A DNA stretch of 64,000 nt, from contig NZ_JNZY01000008.1 in assembly GCF_000717655.1 (NCBI RefSeq), positions 162,373 through 226,372 on the forward strand. Reading direction: 5' to 3'. The DNA is from Streptomyces katrae. GTDB taxonomy: Bacteria; Actinomycetota; Actinomycetes; Streptomycetales; Streptomycetaceae. Both the position numbers and the translations under genes were made by a program. Positions within the stretch are counted from its first letter, which is position 1. Each line of letters starts with the position of its first letter. Below are positions 19,048-27,048 of the stretch, in pieces. The notes below the pieces were generated by a model. It was given only the letters and a program-made list of their open reading frames with translations, made no database searches and was not told the origin of the DNA.

Positions 19048-19587
19048 TCAGGGGGCGAGCTGGGTGAGCAGCTCGGTGATGTGGGCGTCGATGGCGTCGC
19101 GGATGCCGCGGACGCCGGCGATCGGCGCTCGGTCAGCGGCTTGGGGTACACATCGGCGAGGATCGAGCCGGCCCCGGTGAGTGCCTGGGCGATGTGCGGT
19201 TCCACCGCGTCGGCGAGGTGGATGCCTGCCCGCGGAGGAGACGGTGACGCGCTCGCCCGCCCGGGGGGCGAGGAGCGCGGCGGCCATCGGGGAACGCCCG
19301 GCGTTCTCGCTGCACACGACCAGCACCCGGGTCGGGCCGCTCGCCAGCCCCTGGGTGTGGGCGAGGGCGTCCAGGCGCTCGGCGGTCAGCCGTTCCGCCA
19401 GCACGAACAGGTGCGTACGGGTCCGCGCCTGCTCGGCAAGACGTGTGGAGGAGTCGGCGAGCAGGCCCAGCACGATTTCCGGCGAGAAGTGGCCGGCGTA
19501 TCGGGTGGCGAGGCGGGCTGCCCCTGCGGTCAGGCGTTCGTCCGGCAGGAGGGGTGAGGAGGGCGTGGGCATGGCGATCCCGTTCAA
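19048..19587 (-). pseudogene. Broken ArsC-like phosphatase with N-terminal helical domain
   Basis: The first about 85 residues form a three-helix domain (ARLATRYAGHFSPEIVLGLLADS) seen fused to actinobacterial arsenate reductases, then the P-loop CSENAGRS. After VTVSSAG near 19225 a 4-base excess shifts the frame; the true continuation (GIHLADAVEPHIAQAL, LADVYPKPLTE) is in another frame. Near 19130 the original frame returns with the last 26 residues. The part carrying the second cysteine loop and the catalytic Asp is deleted. It should be inactive. Confidence 0.75.
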
Positions 19588-19617
19588 AGGAGCCAGTAAG
19601 GTCAGCTCGGACTGGTG

Positions 19618-19631
19618 TCAGCCCCAGCTGA
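19618..19631. promoter_or_regulatory. Inverted repeat in the divergent ars promoter
   Basis: TCAGC-CCCA-GCTGA lies between the phosphatase paralogue and arsR, 17 bases before the arsR start. ATCAGC recurs at 19640. It is a candidate ArsR operator. Confidence 0.4.
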
Positions 19632-19648
19632 TGTGACAGTATCAGCCC

Positions 19649-19963
19649 ATGATGACGTCAGTCGACACTGATCTGATCCGGGTTCTGGCCGACCCGCTCA
19701 GGCTCAAGATCGTGACCCTCCTCGCCGAGGAGACGCTCTGCACCACCCACCTCGTGGAGGAGACGGGCGCCAAGCAGACGAACCTCTCCAACCACCTGAA
19801 GGTGCTGCGCGAGGCCGGGGTCGTGGATACGGAGCCATGCGGGAGGTTCATCTACTACCGGCTGCGCCCGGAAGTCATCGAAGCCCTAGCCGGTCAGTTC
19901 GCCGACCTCGCCCAGACCGCGCGTGCCACCGCCGAAGCGAACCTCAAGCGGTCCTGCCCATAG
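19649..19963 (+). CDS. arsR: ArsR/SmtB family regulator
   Basis: A 104-residue winged-helix repressor (LADPLRLKIVTLLAEE, ETGAKQTNLSNHLKVLREAGVV). In place of the usual CVC metal box it has LCTTHL, so only one of the two cysteines remains there; other cysteines are in EPCGRF and at the C terminus. It probably still senses arsenite with a different ligand set. ATG 19649 or 19652 is used. It is followed by the aquaporin gene and diverges from the arsC side. Confidence 0.88.
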   Translation: MMTSVDTDLIRVLADPLRLKIVTLLAEETLCTTHLVEETGAKQTNLSNHLKVLREAGVVDTEPCGRFIYYRLRPEVIEALAGQFADLAQTARATAEANLKRSCP

Positions 19964-20003
19964 CCTTCCGCGCTTTGCCTCACCTCCCCGAGGAGAACCC
20001 GCC

Positions 20004-20798
20004 TTGACCGCCACCGAGCCCGTCGGCACCGCCGCCGCAGCGGACACCGTCGTAGCCGCCGACGCGCCCCGGCCCGCACCCGGCGCGACCCCGCCCCGCG
20101 CCCCCCTGATCGCCCGTGCCACCGCCGAGCTGGTCGGCACCGCCGCCCTCGTCGCCGTCGTGGTCGGCTCCGGCATCCAGGCCACCGAGCTGACGCAGGA
20201 CGTGGGCCTGCAGCTGCTGGCCAACTCCACCGCCACGGTCTTCGGGCTCGGCGTGCTCATCGCTCTCCTCGGACCGGTCTCCGGCGCCCACTTCAACCCG
20301 GCAGTCACACTCGCCGAGTGGTGGACCGCCCGCCGCGGCGGCGCGGGAGTCAACGGGCGCGAGCTCGCGGTTTACGTGCCTTCCCAGATCGCGGGCGCGA
20401 TCGCCGGCGCGATCCTGGCGGACGCGATGTTCGGCGAGCGGCTGGTGAAGTGGTCCACCCACGACCGCTCCGCCGGAAACCTCCTCCTCGGCGAGGTCGT
20501 CGCCACCGCCGGCTTGATCCTGCTGGTCTTCGGCCTGGCCAAGACCGACAGGCTCCGCTTCGCGCCGGTCGCGGTCGCCTCCTACATCGGCGCCGCCTAC
20601 TGGTTCACCTCCTCCACTTCCTTCGCCAACCCGGCCGTCACCATCGGGCGCACGTTCACCGACACGTTCGCGGGCATCGCCCCGGCCTCCGTGCCCGGCT
20701 TCATCGCCATGCAGCTGGCCGGAGCCGTGGTGGGCCTGGCCCTGGTGGCGGTCATCTTCATGCGCGGCAACACGGACAGCGGGACACCTTCGGCATGA
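20004..20798 (+). CDS. MIP family aquaglyceroporin, probable arsenite channel
   Basis: A 264-residue major intrinsic protein with six membrane segments and two NPA boxes (HFNPAVTL and FANPAVTIGR), the Arg of the selectivity filter following the second. The start is TTG 20004, with GAGGAG 8 bases before it; upstream ATGs lie inside arsR. An N-terminal extension of about 35 Ala/Pro-rich residues precedes the first helix. In ars operons such channels (AqpS type) let arsenite flow out after reduction by ArsC, which fits this context. Confidence 0.85.
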   Translation: MTATEPVGTAAAADTVVAADAPRPAPGATPPRAPLIARATAELVGTAALVAVVVGSGIQATELTQDVGLQLLANSTATVFGLGVLIALLGPVSGAHFNPAVTLAEWWTARRGGAGVNGRELAVYVPSQIAGAIAGAILADAMFGERLVKWSTHDRSAGNLLLGEVVATAGLILLVFGLAKTDRLRFAPVAVASYIGAAYWFTSSTSFANPAVTIGRTFTDTFAGIAPASVPGFIAMQLAGAVVGLALVAVIFMRGNTDSGTPSA

Positions 20799-20950
20799 CG
20801 CAGCGCACCGAGGTGGTGGTGATCGGCGGCGGCCAGTCCGGGCCCGCCGCCGGCTACCACCTGCGCCGTCTGGGCATCGAGCACGTCATCCTCGACGCCC
20901 GGACGGCACCCGGCGGGGCCTGGCAACACACCTGGGACTCCCCACGCCGT
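20795..20950 (+). pseudogene. N-terminal fragment of an ArsO-type flavoprotein
   Basis: The reading starts at ATG 20795, overlapping the aquaporin stop (ATGA), and shows the FAD-binding start VVVIGGGQSGPAAGYHLRRLG and PGGAWQHTWDS. After about 50 codons the similarity ends and the frame becomes Arg/Pro-rich. The remaining 300 or so residues are missing. A complete relative lies at 22540-23907. Confidence 0.7.
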
Positions 20951-21453
20951 TCTCCGCCCCGCAGCTGCCGCAGGCCCCGGCCGGCAGCGACGGCACCAAC
21001 GTCCACCGTGTACTTCGCATCGTGCTCGAGGACATCGGTCTCACTCCGCTCGGCGAGGCGCCGACGTAACCCAACCGCTTCACCGTGCTCTCCGAGCTCG
21101 ACCGGCTCCCCGTAGCAGCCAGGACGGAGTGGGGTCACCTGCTGCTGGACATGCTCCGCGATGTCCCGGGAGTACCCGAGGGCCACGGCAAGTGGCGCTT
21201 CCGGCGCCTGCTCGACGCGGACAGGACACACCCGCTCATCGTCGGCGTCGCCACCTGCTCCGACCGCACCATCCGGGTCGCCTTCACGGCCTACGCGCAG
21301 CTTCGCCACCACGAAGTCACCACACGCACAGGCCGGACCGAAGAGTCCTCGGCCCTCGGAGTGCCGCTCACCCCCGCCCCGGAGGAGGTCGGCCTTGGGA
21401 CACCAGCACCGTGCGCGTCCACGGAGAGCTCGGCATCCCGCGGCTTGCCCTGA
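20944..21453 (+). pseudogene. Hypothetical protein remnant joined to the arsO fragment
   Basis: Immediately after the arsO break, another frame reads TPFSAPQLPQAP, NVHRVLRIVLEDIGLTPLGE, then an in-frame TAA at 21067-21069, then PNRFTVLSELDRLPV, GKWRFRRLLDADRTHPLIVG and LRHHEVTTRTGR to 21453. The composition is normal on both sides of the stop, so this looks like one gene lacking its start and interrupted by a nonsense codon. I do not recognise it. Confidence 0.55.
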
Positions 21454-21459
21454 CCGCTC

Positions 21460-21957
21460 TCACCCCCCCACCTTCGGGCTGCGGCGCTCCAACAGGACGA
21501 CGTCGCGCCACACGCCGTGGTGACGGCCGATCCGCTCGCGGGTGCCGAGGATCCGGAAGCCGGCCCGTGCATGGACGGCGAGGCTGGCGGTGTTCTCGGG
21601 GAAGATCCCGGACTGGATGGTCCAGATGCCCGCGGTCTCGGTCGAGGAGATCAGCGCGTCCAGGAGCGCGCGGCCGACGCCGCGGCCACGCGCGGCGGGA
21701 TGGACGTAAACGGAGTGCTCGACCACGCCCGCGTACGCGCACCGGTCCGAGACCGCGCTCGCCGCGACCCAGCCCACCACACGGCCGTCGTCGACGGCGA
21801 CGAAGCGGTGGCCGGGCAGCTTGGCCTTGTCGAACGCGGCCCAGTCGGGTGCCTGCGTCTCGAAGGTCGCGTTGCCCTCGTCGATCCCGGCCTGGTAGAT
21901 GCCCAGCACCTGCTCGGCATGCTCGGGCCGCAGCGCCTCGATCCGCACCGCGGTCAC
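21460..21957 (-). CDS. arsN: GNAT acetyltransferase, ArsN/phosphinothricin acetyltransferase type
   Basis: A 165-residue GNAT enzyme (GIYQAGIDEGNATFETQAP, VYVHPAARGRGVGRALLDALI, NTASLAVHARAGFR). This is the pattern of phosphinothricin acetyltransferases, the group that includes ArsN1, which acetylates arsinothricin, an organoarsenical glutamine synthetase inhibitor. The GTG start overlaps the stop of the adjoining arsR by 4 bases (GTGA), so it is co-translated with an arsenite-responsive repressor. That supports an ArsN role over simple herbicide resistance; this is inference. Confidence 0.82.
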   Translation of the reverse strand: MTAVRIEALRPEHAEQVLGIYQAGIDEGNATFETQAPDWAAFDKAKLPGHRFVAVDDGRVVGWVAASAVSDRCAYAGVVEHSVYVHPAARGRGVGRALLDALISSTETAGIWTIQSGIFPENTASLAVHARAGFRILGTRERIGRHHGVWRDVVLLERRSPKVGG

Positions 21958-22322
21958 GCCGGCTTCGCGGCGCCGGCCAGCAGCGCGCCCATGGCGGCGA
22001 GGACGGACGGCTCGACCCGGTAGTACACCCACGTCCCGCGGCGCTCGGAGGAGAGCAGGCCTGCCTCCTTGAGCTTCTTCAGGTGGTGGGAGACGGTGGG
22101 CTGGGATACGCCGACGTCGGAGATGTCACACACGCACGCTTCTCCGCCCTCGTGCGAGGCGACGGCGGAGAACAGGCGCAGGCGCACGGGGTCACCGAGG
22201 GCCTTGAACATCTTCGCGGCGACCTCGGCTTCCTCGGCCGACATGGGCCGCTCGTCCAGCGGCGGACAGCAGGCCGCGACGGGATCGGGCTCCAGGAGCG
22301 GCAGAACCTTCGAATTCGACAT
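21954..22322 (-). CDS. arsR: ArsR family arsenite-responsive repressor
   Basis: A 122-residue winged-helix repressor (FKALGDPVRLRLFSAVAS, VGVSQPTVSHHLKKLKEAGLL). It carries an N-terminal cysteine pair C18-C19 and C63-V-C65 before the DNA-binding helices, the arrangement known for the arsenite site of Corynebacterium ArsR. Its start codon lies inside an operator-like inverted repeat. It is followed by the arsN-like gene with a 4-base overlap, and diverges from the flavoprotein and MFS genes. Confidence 0.92.
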   Translation of the reverse strand: MSNSKVLPLLEPDPVAACCPPLDERPMSAEEAEVAAKMFKALGDPVRLRLFSAVASHEGGEACVCDISDVGVSQPTVSHHLKKLKEAGLLSSERRGTWVYYRVEPSVLAAMGALLAGAAKPA

Positions 22323-22524
22323 ACGCCTATGTTGACATACGTCGAACTAGAGCGGCAGGGGTTGACCTGCGAGCGCGTGCGCGGCAGCGAGGCCGGCCTG
22401 GCCCCTCCGATACGGACTACGTCCACACGCCCCACAACAACACCGTTTCGATGAATGTCTATGTTGACGCACATCGAAACAGGTGTAATGCTGGCAGCGC
22501 AATCCATCGACAGGCATCGAAACA
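22316..22524. promoter_or_regulatory. Divergent ars promoter with repeated operator half-sites
   Basis: TCGACATA-CGCC-TATGTTGA (22316-22335) covers the arsR start. GTTTCGATG (22445-22453) and CATCGAAAC (22472-22480) are a perfect 9-base inverted repeat around a second TATGTTGAC. CATCGAAACA returns at 22515-22524 and CATCGA at 22505-22510. Several ArsR dimers could bind here and control both directions. Confidence 0.65.
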
Positions 22525-22539
22525 ACCAGGGAGCCGATC

Positions 22540-23907
22540 GTGAACGCGCCAGCCATCACCGACCTGCCCGTCGTCGTCATCGGGGCCGGCCCGGCCGGTC
22601 TCGCGGCCGCCGCCCACCTCACCGGCCGCGGCATCGAACCCCTCGTCCTGGAAGCCGGCCCGGTGGCCGGAGCCGCGGTCCGCGAGTGGGCGCACGTACG
22701 GCTCTTCTCCCGCTGGGCCGAGCTCGTCGACCCCGCCGCCGAGAAGCTCCTGGCCCCGACCGGCTGGGCCAAGCCCGCCGCGGACACATACCCCTCCGGC
22801 GGGGACTGGGCCGACCTCTACCTCCAGCCCCTCGCCGACGTCCTCGGCGAGCAGGTGCGCTACGGCGCGACCGTCACCGGCGTCTCGCGCACCGGCCGCG
22901 ACCGCGTCGTCGACGCCGACCGCGAGGCCCAGCCCTTCGTCGTCCACTACGAGAGTGCCGACGGGCGCGAGCAGCGGGTCCTGGCCCGCGCCGTCATCGA
23001 CGCCTCCGGCACCTGGTCCACCCCGAGCCCGGCCGGTGGCAGCGGCCTTGCCGCCCTGCACGAGAAGGCCGCCGCGGACCGGATCACGTACCGGGTCCCG
23101 GACCTGAAGGACCCCGCCGTCCGTGCCCGCTACGCGGGCAAGCGGATCGCGGTCATCGGCTCCGGCGCCTCCGCCTTCACCGCTCTCGCCTACCTCGCCG
23201 ATCTCGCCAAGTCCGAGGACGGCAAGGGCACCCACGCCACGTGGATCCTGCGCCGGGGGATCTCAGGCTCCACCTTCGGCGGCGGCGAGGCCGACCAGCT
23301 CCCCGCCCGCGGCGCCCTCGGCCTCGCCGCCAAGGCGGCCGTCGACAACGGGTACGCGGACGCGGTCACCGGTTTCCGCACGGACGCCGTCGAACGCGAC
23401 GGTGACGGCCGCGTGGTCCTGGCCGGTGAGGACGGCCGCCGCCTGGACCCGGTCGACGAGGTCATCGTCCTCACCGGCTTCCGTCCCGACCTCGGCTTCC
23501 TGGACGAGCTGCGTCTCGGTCTCGACGAACGCCTGCAGGCCCCGACCGCGCTCGCTCCGCTGATCGACCCCAACCAGCACTCCTGCGGCACCGTCTACCC
23601 GCACGGCGTGGGCGAGCTCTCCCACCCGGAGAAGAACGTCTACCTCGTCGGCATGAAGTCCTACGGCCGCGCCCCCACCTTCCTCGCCATGACCGGCTAC
23701 GAACAGGTCCGCTCCATCGCCGCCCACCTCGCCGGCAACCGCGAAGCCGCCGAGCGCATCGAACTCACCCTCCCCGAGACCGGCGTGTGCGGCGGCGCGG
23801 GCCTCTTCGACGAGCCCGAGGCCGCCGAGGCGACCGGTGGCGGCTGCTGCGCAGCCCCGGCCACCCTCACCATCGGCAGCGCGCCCGCCTCCTCCGGCGT
23901 CTGCTGA
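22540..23907 (+). CDS. arsO: FAD/NAD(P)-binding flavoprotein of ars cluster (ArsO-like)
   Basis: A 455-residue flavoprotein with two Rossmann motifs, VVIGAGPAGLAAAAHL near the N terminus for FAD and IAVIGSGASAFTALAYL around residue 205 for NADPH, as in flavin monooxygenases. The last about 45 residues are unusual, with cysteines in GVCGGAG, GGGCCAAP and the terminal SGVC, which could bind arsenic. Family members sit in Streptomyces arsenic operons as ArsO; their reaction is unproven. It begins after the repeated operator region and is followed 3 bases later by the MFS gene. Confidence 0.82.
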   Translation: MNAPAITDLPVVVIGAGPAGLAAAAHLTGRGIEPLVLEAGPVAGAAVREWAHVRLFSRWAELVDPAAEKLLAPTGWAKPAADTYPSGGDWADLYLQPLADVLGEQVRYGATVTGVSRTGRDRVVDADREAQPFVVHYESADGREQRVLARAVIDASGTWSTPSPAGGSGLAALHEKAAADRITYRVPDLKDPAVRARYAGKRIAVIGSGASAFTALAYLADLAKSEDGKGTHATWILRRGISGSTFGGGEADQLPARGALGLAAKAAVDNGYADAVTGFRTDAVERDGDGRVVLAGEDGRRLDPVDEVIVLTGFRPDLGFLDELRLGLDERLQAPTALAPLIDPNQHSCGTVYPHGVGELSHPEKNVYLVGMKSYGRAPTFLAMTGYEQVRSIAAHLAGNREAAERIELTLPETGVCGGAGLFDEPEAAEATGGGCCAAPATLTIGSAPASSGVC

Positions 23908-23910
23908 ACC

Positions 23911-25179
23911 GTGCCCGAGACCCAGGCCAGCGTGGCCGCGACCGGAACAGGGGACCGGTCGCGGCCACGCGCCGTCCTGCCCGCCCTCTGCCTCACGCAG
24001 ATCACCAGCTGGGGCATCGTCTACTACGCCTTCCCCGTCCTCAATCCCGCCATCACCGCCGACACCGGCTGGAGCGCGGGAGCAACCACCGCAGCGTTCT
24101 CCGCCGCCCTCGTCGTCTCCGCCACAGCCGGGATCTACGTCGGCCGCGTCCTGGACCACCGTGGGCCCCGCACCGTCATGACCGCAGGCTCCGTCCTGGG
24201 CGCCCTGAGCCTGCTGGTGATCGCCGCAGCCCCCAACCTGCCCCTCTTCTTCACCGGATGGCTGCTCGCCGGGGCAGCCATGGCCGCCACCTTCTACCAG
24301 CCCGCCTTCGCCGCCCTCACCCGCTGGTGGGCCCCCGATCACATCCGCGCACTCACCATCGTCACCCTCGCCGGCGGACTCGCCTCCACCGTCTTCGCAC
24401 CCCTGACCGGGATACTCGCCGACCACATGTCCTGGCGCGCCACCTACGTGGTACTCGCCGGGATCCTCGCCGCCCTGACCGTCCCAGCCCACGCCCTGGC
24501 CCTGAAAGCGCCCTGGCCACCGGCCCCGCCGAGCCCTCCGCACCTTACCGGCGGCCACGAGCAAGTCGTGCGCAGCCGGGCTTTCCGGATGCTGGCCGCC
24601 GCCTTCACCCTCTCCGCGTTCGCGATGTACGCCGTCGTCATCGGCCTCGTCCCCCTCCTGCTCGAACGCGGCTACACCACCACCCAGGCCGCATGGGCAC
24701 TCGGGCTCGGCGGCGCGGGCCAAACCCTCGGCCGCACCCTGTACGCGACCCTCGCCCGCCACCTGGGCGTCACCGCCCGCACCGTCACCCTGATCGCACT
24801 CGGCGCCCTCACCACCGCGGCCCTCGGGGCCGTGGCCGGCCCGTATCCCCTACTCCTTGCGGCATCCGTCCTCGCCGGGGTGATCCGAGGCAACCTCACC
24901 CTCCTCCAGGCCACCGCCGTCACCGACCGGTGGGGCACCACCCACTACGGCCGGCTCTCCGGACTCCTCGGCGCACCGGCCCACGCCGCAGCCGCCCTCG
25001 CCCCCTTCGCCGGCGCGGTCCTGGCCGGACCCCTCGGCGGCTACCCCGCGCTCTTCACAGTGCTCGCCGCGCTGTCGATCACTGCCGCGGTCACAGCCCT
25101 CGCAGCCCGCCCCCACAGCCAGGAGGGAAGCACTCACCCGAACCGGCCACAGCGCCACACGTTGCAGCCACCACGGTGA
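23911..25179 (+). CDS. MFS transporter of the ars operon
   Basis: A 422-residue MFS protein with about 12 membrane segments and a basic C-terminal tail. GTG 23911 lies 3 bases after the flavoprotein stop, so the two are co-translated and share the ArsR-type promoter. The likely role is efflux of arsenite, an organoarsenical or a product of the flavoprotein. It does not resemble the ArsB/Acr3 pumps and no GAPDH gene is adjacent, so an ArsJ-type role is not supported. Confidence 0.88.
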   Translation: MPETQASVAATGTGDRSRPRAVLPALCLTQITSWGIVYYAFPVLNPAITADTGWSAGATTAAFSAALVVSATAGIYVGRVLDHRGPRTVMTAGSVLGALSLLVIAAAPNLPLFFTGWLLAGAAMAATFYQPAFAALTRWWAPDHIRALTIVTLAGGLASTVFAPLTGILADHMSWRATYVVLAGILAALTVPAHALALKAPWPPAPPSPPHLTGGHEQVVRSRAFRMLAAAFTLSAFAMYAVVIGLVPLLLERGYTTTQAAWALGLGGAGQTLGRTLYATLARHLGVTARTVTLIALGALTTAALGAVAGPYPLLLAASVLAGVIRGNLTLLQATAVTDRWGTTHYGRLSGLLGAPAHAAAALAPFAGAVLAGPLGGYPALFTVLAALSITAAVTALAARPHSQEGSTHPNRPQRHTLQPPR

Positions 25180-25731
25180 CCACTCCGCGCGCTGAGCTGC
25201 ACAGACTCCCCGCCTTCCGCCTCGCGCCACACCTGCTCCCCCGGAGAAGCCGCTCTGCACGCCATGCCGACAGGCCCGGCAGGAGCCGCTCGCCCGCCCC
25301 TGACCGTGACCGAACCCGCACCACCGCCCGCACCGATCAAGCCGCGAGCCCCGCGCAGCTGCGTCCCGTCCCCGGCGTCCACCTCAGCGTCGTGCCCAGG
25401 GGGCGGCGGGCGCCGGGCGGTGGCGGGGGAGGATCCCCAAGCAGGTCGCGGTCTTCACCACCACGGCGGGTGACCGGCCCGCCAGGCGGTCGAGGGCCTG
25501 GCTCATCCGTTGTCCACGACCCGTCCCGCATCGCGTGTCGCGTGAAACCCTTCCGTCCCGTGCGAGTTGTCACGTGTCCCTGGAAGAAGTTGTCGGTACT
25601 GCCGCCTCGAAGTGGTCCGTACCGCCGCAAAGTTGTCCGGTGGAGAACCCAACAACCCTGGGGAGCACTCACCACTTGTCTGGTGAGCGTCATGACAACT
25701 CGGTGCGCCGCGGTCCGCCGGGTACCGTCGG
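25180..25731. other. Gap between convergent genes with repeated AGTTGTC
   Basis: No gene is supported. AGTTGTC occurs at 25565, 25588 and 25631, ACTTGTC at 25674, and the reverse GACAACT at 25694-25700. The same heptamer forms the operators upstream of the adjacent GntR-type gene. Confidence 0.5.
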
Positions 25732-26907
25732 TCAGACGACCCTGGTGCCACCGCCCTGCCGCGAGGTCACGAGGCCGCTGTTCGCCAGGAGACTCAGGGC
25801 TCGTCGTACGGTGTCGCGCGAGACCACGAACTCATCGCACATCGCGGCCTGGGTGGGGAGCCGGTCCCCACGACCGTAGTCGCCCTGGCGGATCCGGTCG
25901 AGGAGTGCGGCCGCCACCTTCATGTACTCCGGGCTCCTGCTGGACCGCGCCTGGCGGTACCAGCTGTCCGGGTCTTCGGCCAGGCGGTCGGCGACGACGT
26001 CCGGACGGACGGCCTCGTCGTCAGGGCGCACCTGATCGCGCGCCGACCGCAGCAGCTCGTCGCCCTCGTCGAGCACTTCCCGCATCCGGTTCAGGGCGGC
26101 GGCCCGGTAGGCGAAGTCGGTGGGCATCCGCAGGATCAGCTGCTGCTCCTCGCGCTCGACCGGTCCGCCGTATCCGGGCGGGCTGGTGGCGCCGACGCGG
26201 TGCGCCGCCAGTTCCACGGTGAGGTCGTGGATCCGCCGGGCCGCCTCGTCGGCGAGCGCCTGGGCGTCGTCGCGTTCCCGCTCGGCCCGGATACGGGCGG
26301 CCACGGCCTCCACGTGCTGCTCGCGCACGGCAGCAATCTCCTCCGTGAGCTCCGCGACCCGCTGTCGGTCGGCGGAGCCGGCGGCCAGGGCGTCGCGCCG
26401 GCGGGTGTAGTCACTCATCTGGTTCGTGGTCTGGCCGAGCATGGCGTAGAGGACCAGGGCCACCTTCTGGGCGTTGTCGCGGGCCAGAATGCTGTCCGCG
26501 TATGCCTGTTGGAGCCGGGTCATCTCGCCCTGGACCGCGATGACCCGGTTCTGGGCGGCGATGACAGCGGCAGCGCCGGAACCGGTGGCAGCCGGGGTGG
26601 CCCAGATCTCCTGGATCGCCGCCCGGCGCCGGGCGGAGACCCCGTAGCTGTCGGAGCACGCGTCCGCGAGGGCCTCTGCGGTGCTGTCGGTGAGACCGAC
26701 GCCCGCGAGCCAGTCGTAGAGCTGGTGCCGGCTGGGAAGGGTGTGGTCGGCAAAGTGCTCGGGCGTCAGTGCGCGGGCCAGGTCGGAGACCCGCAACCCC
26801 TCCTCGTCGAGCCAGGTACGCAGCGCGCCGGCCAGCTTGTTGGCCCGTTCGCTGGTGCCCCGCAGCGAACCCCAGGGACGGCCGTTGCGCCGCGCGCTCT
26901 CTGCCAC
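25732..26907 (-). CDS. HTH-coiled coil-GntR fusion regulator
   Basis: A 391-residue protein with two DNA-binding ends. Residues about 15-95 resemble an HTH domain (RVSDLARALTPEHFADHTLPSRHQLYDWL). Residues about 110-240 are a long coiled coil rich in Glu, Arg and Ala. The last 70 residues are a GntR winged helix (LLDRIRQGDYGRGDRLPTQ, VSRDTVRRALSLLANSGLV) with no effector domain after it. GTG 26907 is chosen; the longer reading would pass through the operators. It diverges from a tiny membrane protein gene. Confidence 0.8.
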   Translation of the reverse strand: MAESARRNGRPWGSLRGTSERANKLAGALRTWLDEEGLRVSDLARALTPEHFADHTLPSRHQLYDWLAGVGLTDSTAEALADACSDSYGVSARRRAAIQEIWATPAATGSGAAAVIAAQNRVIAVQGEMTRLQQAYADSILARDNAQKVALVLYAMLGQTTNQMSDYTRRRDALAAGSADRQRVAELTEEIAAVREQHVEAVAARIRAERERDDAQALADEAARRIHDLTVELAAHRVGATSPPGYGGPVEREEQQLILRMPTDFAYRAAALNRMREVLDEGDELLRSARDQVRPDDEAVRPDVVADRLAEDPDSWYRQARSSRSPEYMKVAAALLDRIRQGDYGRGDRLPTQAAMCDEFVVSRDTVRRALSLLANSGLVTSRQGGGTRVV

Positions 26908-26915
26908 CCGCCCCC

Positions 26916-26961
26916 CTTGTCCCGGACAACCCGCACTCCGGCGGGAGTTGTCCGGGACAAG
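26916..26961. promoter_or_regulatory. Paired TTGTCC-N-GGACAA operators
   Basis: TTGTCCCGGACAA (26917-26929) and TTGTCCGGGACAA (26948-26960) are two palindromes 31 bases apart, and are also inverted relative to each other. They lie immediately before the GTG of the GntR-type gene and facing the small membrane protein gene. Autoregulation is likely. Confidence 0.65.
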
Positions 26962-27048
26962 CCCCCGCGCTCGGTGCACCCCCATCCGATCCGGGCCACG
27001 GTCAGGGTGTCAACCCAGTCGCTCCGATCGGCCTTCCGGGAGTCACCG

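Noticed and set aside
23263-24762. 499-codon minus-strand frame across the flavoprotein and MFS genes
   Set aside because: Gly/Glu/Val-rich antisense shadow of two well-supported genes.
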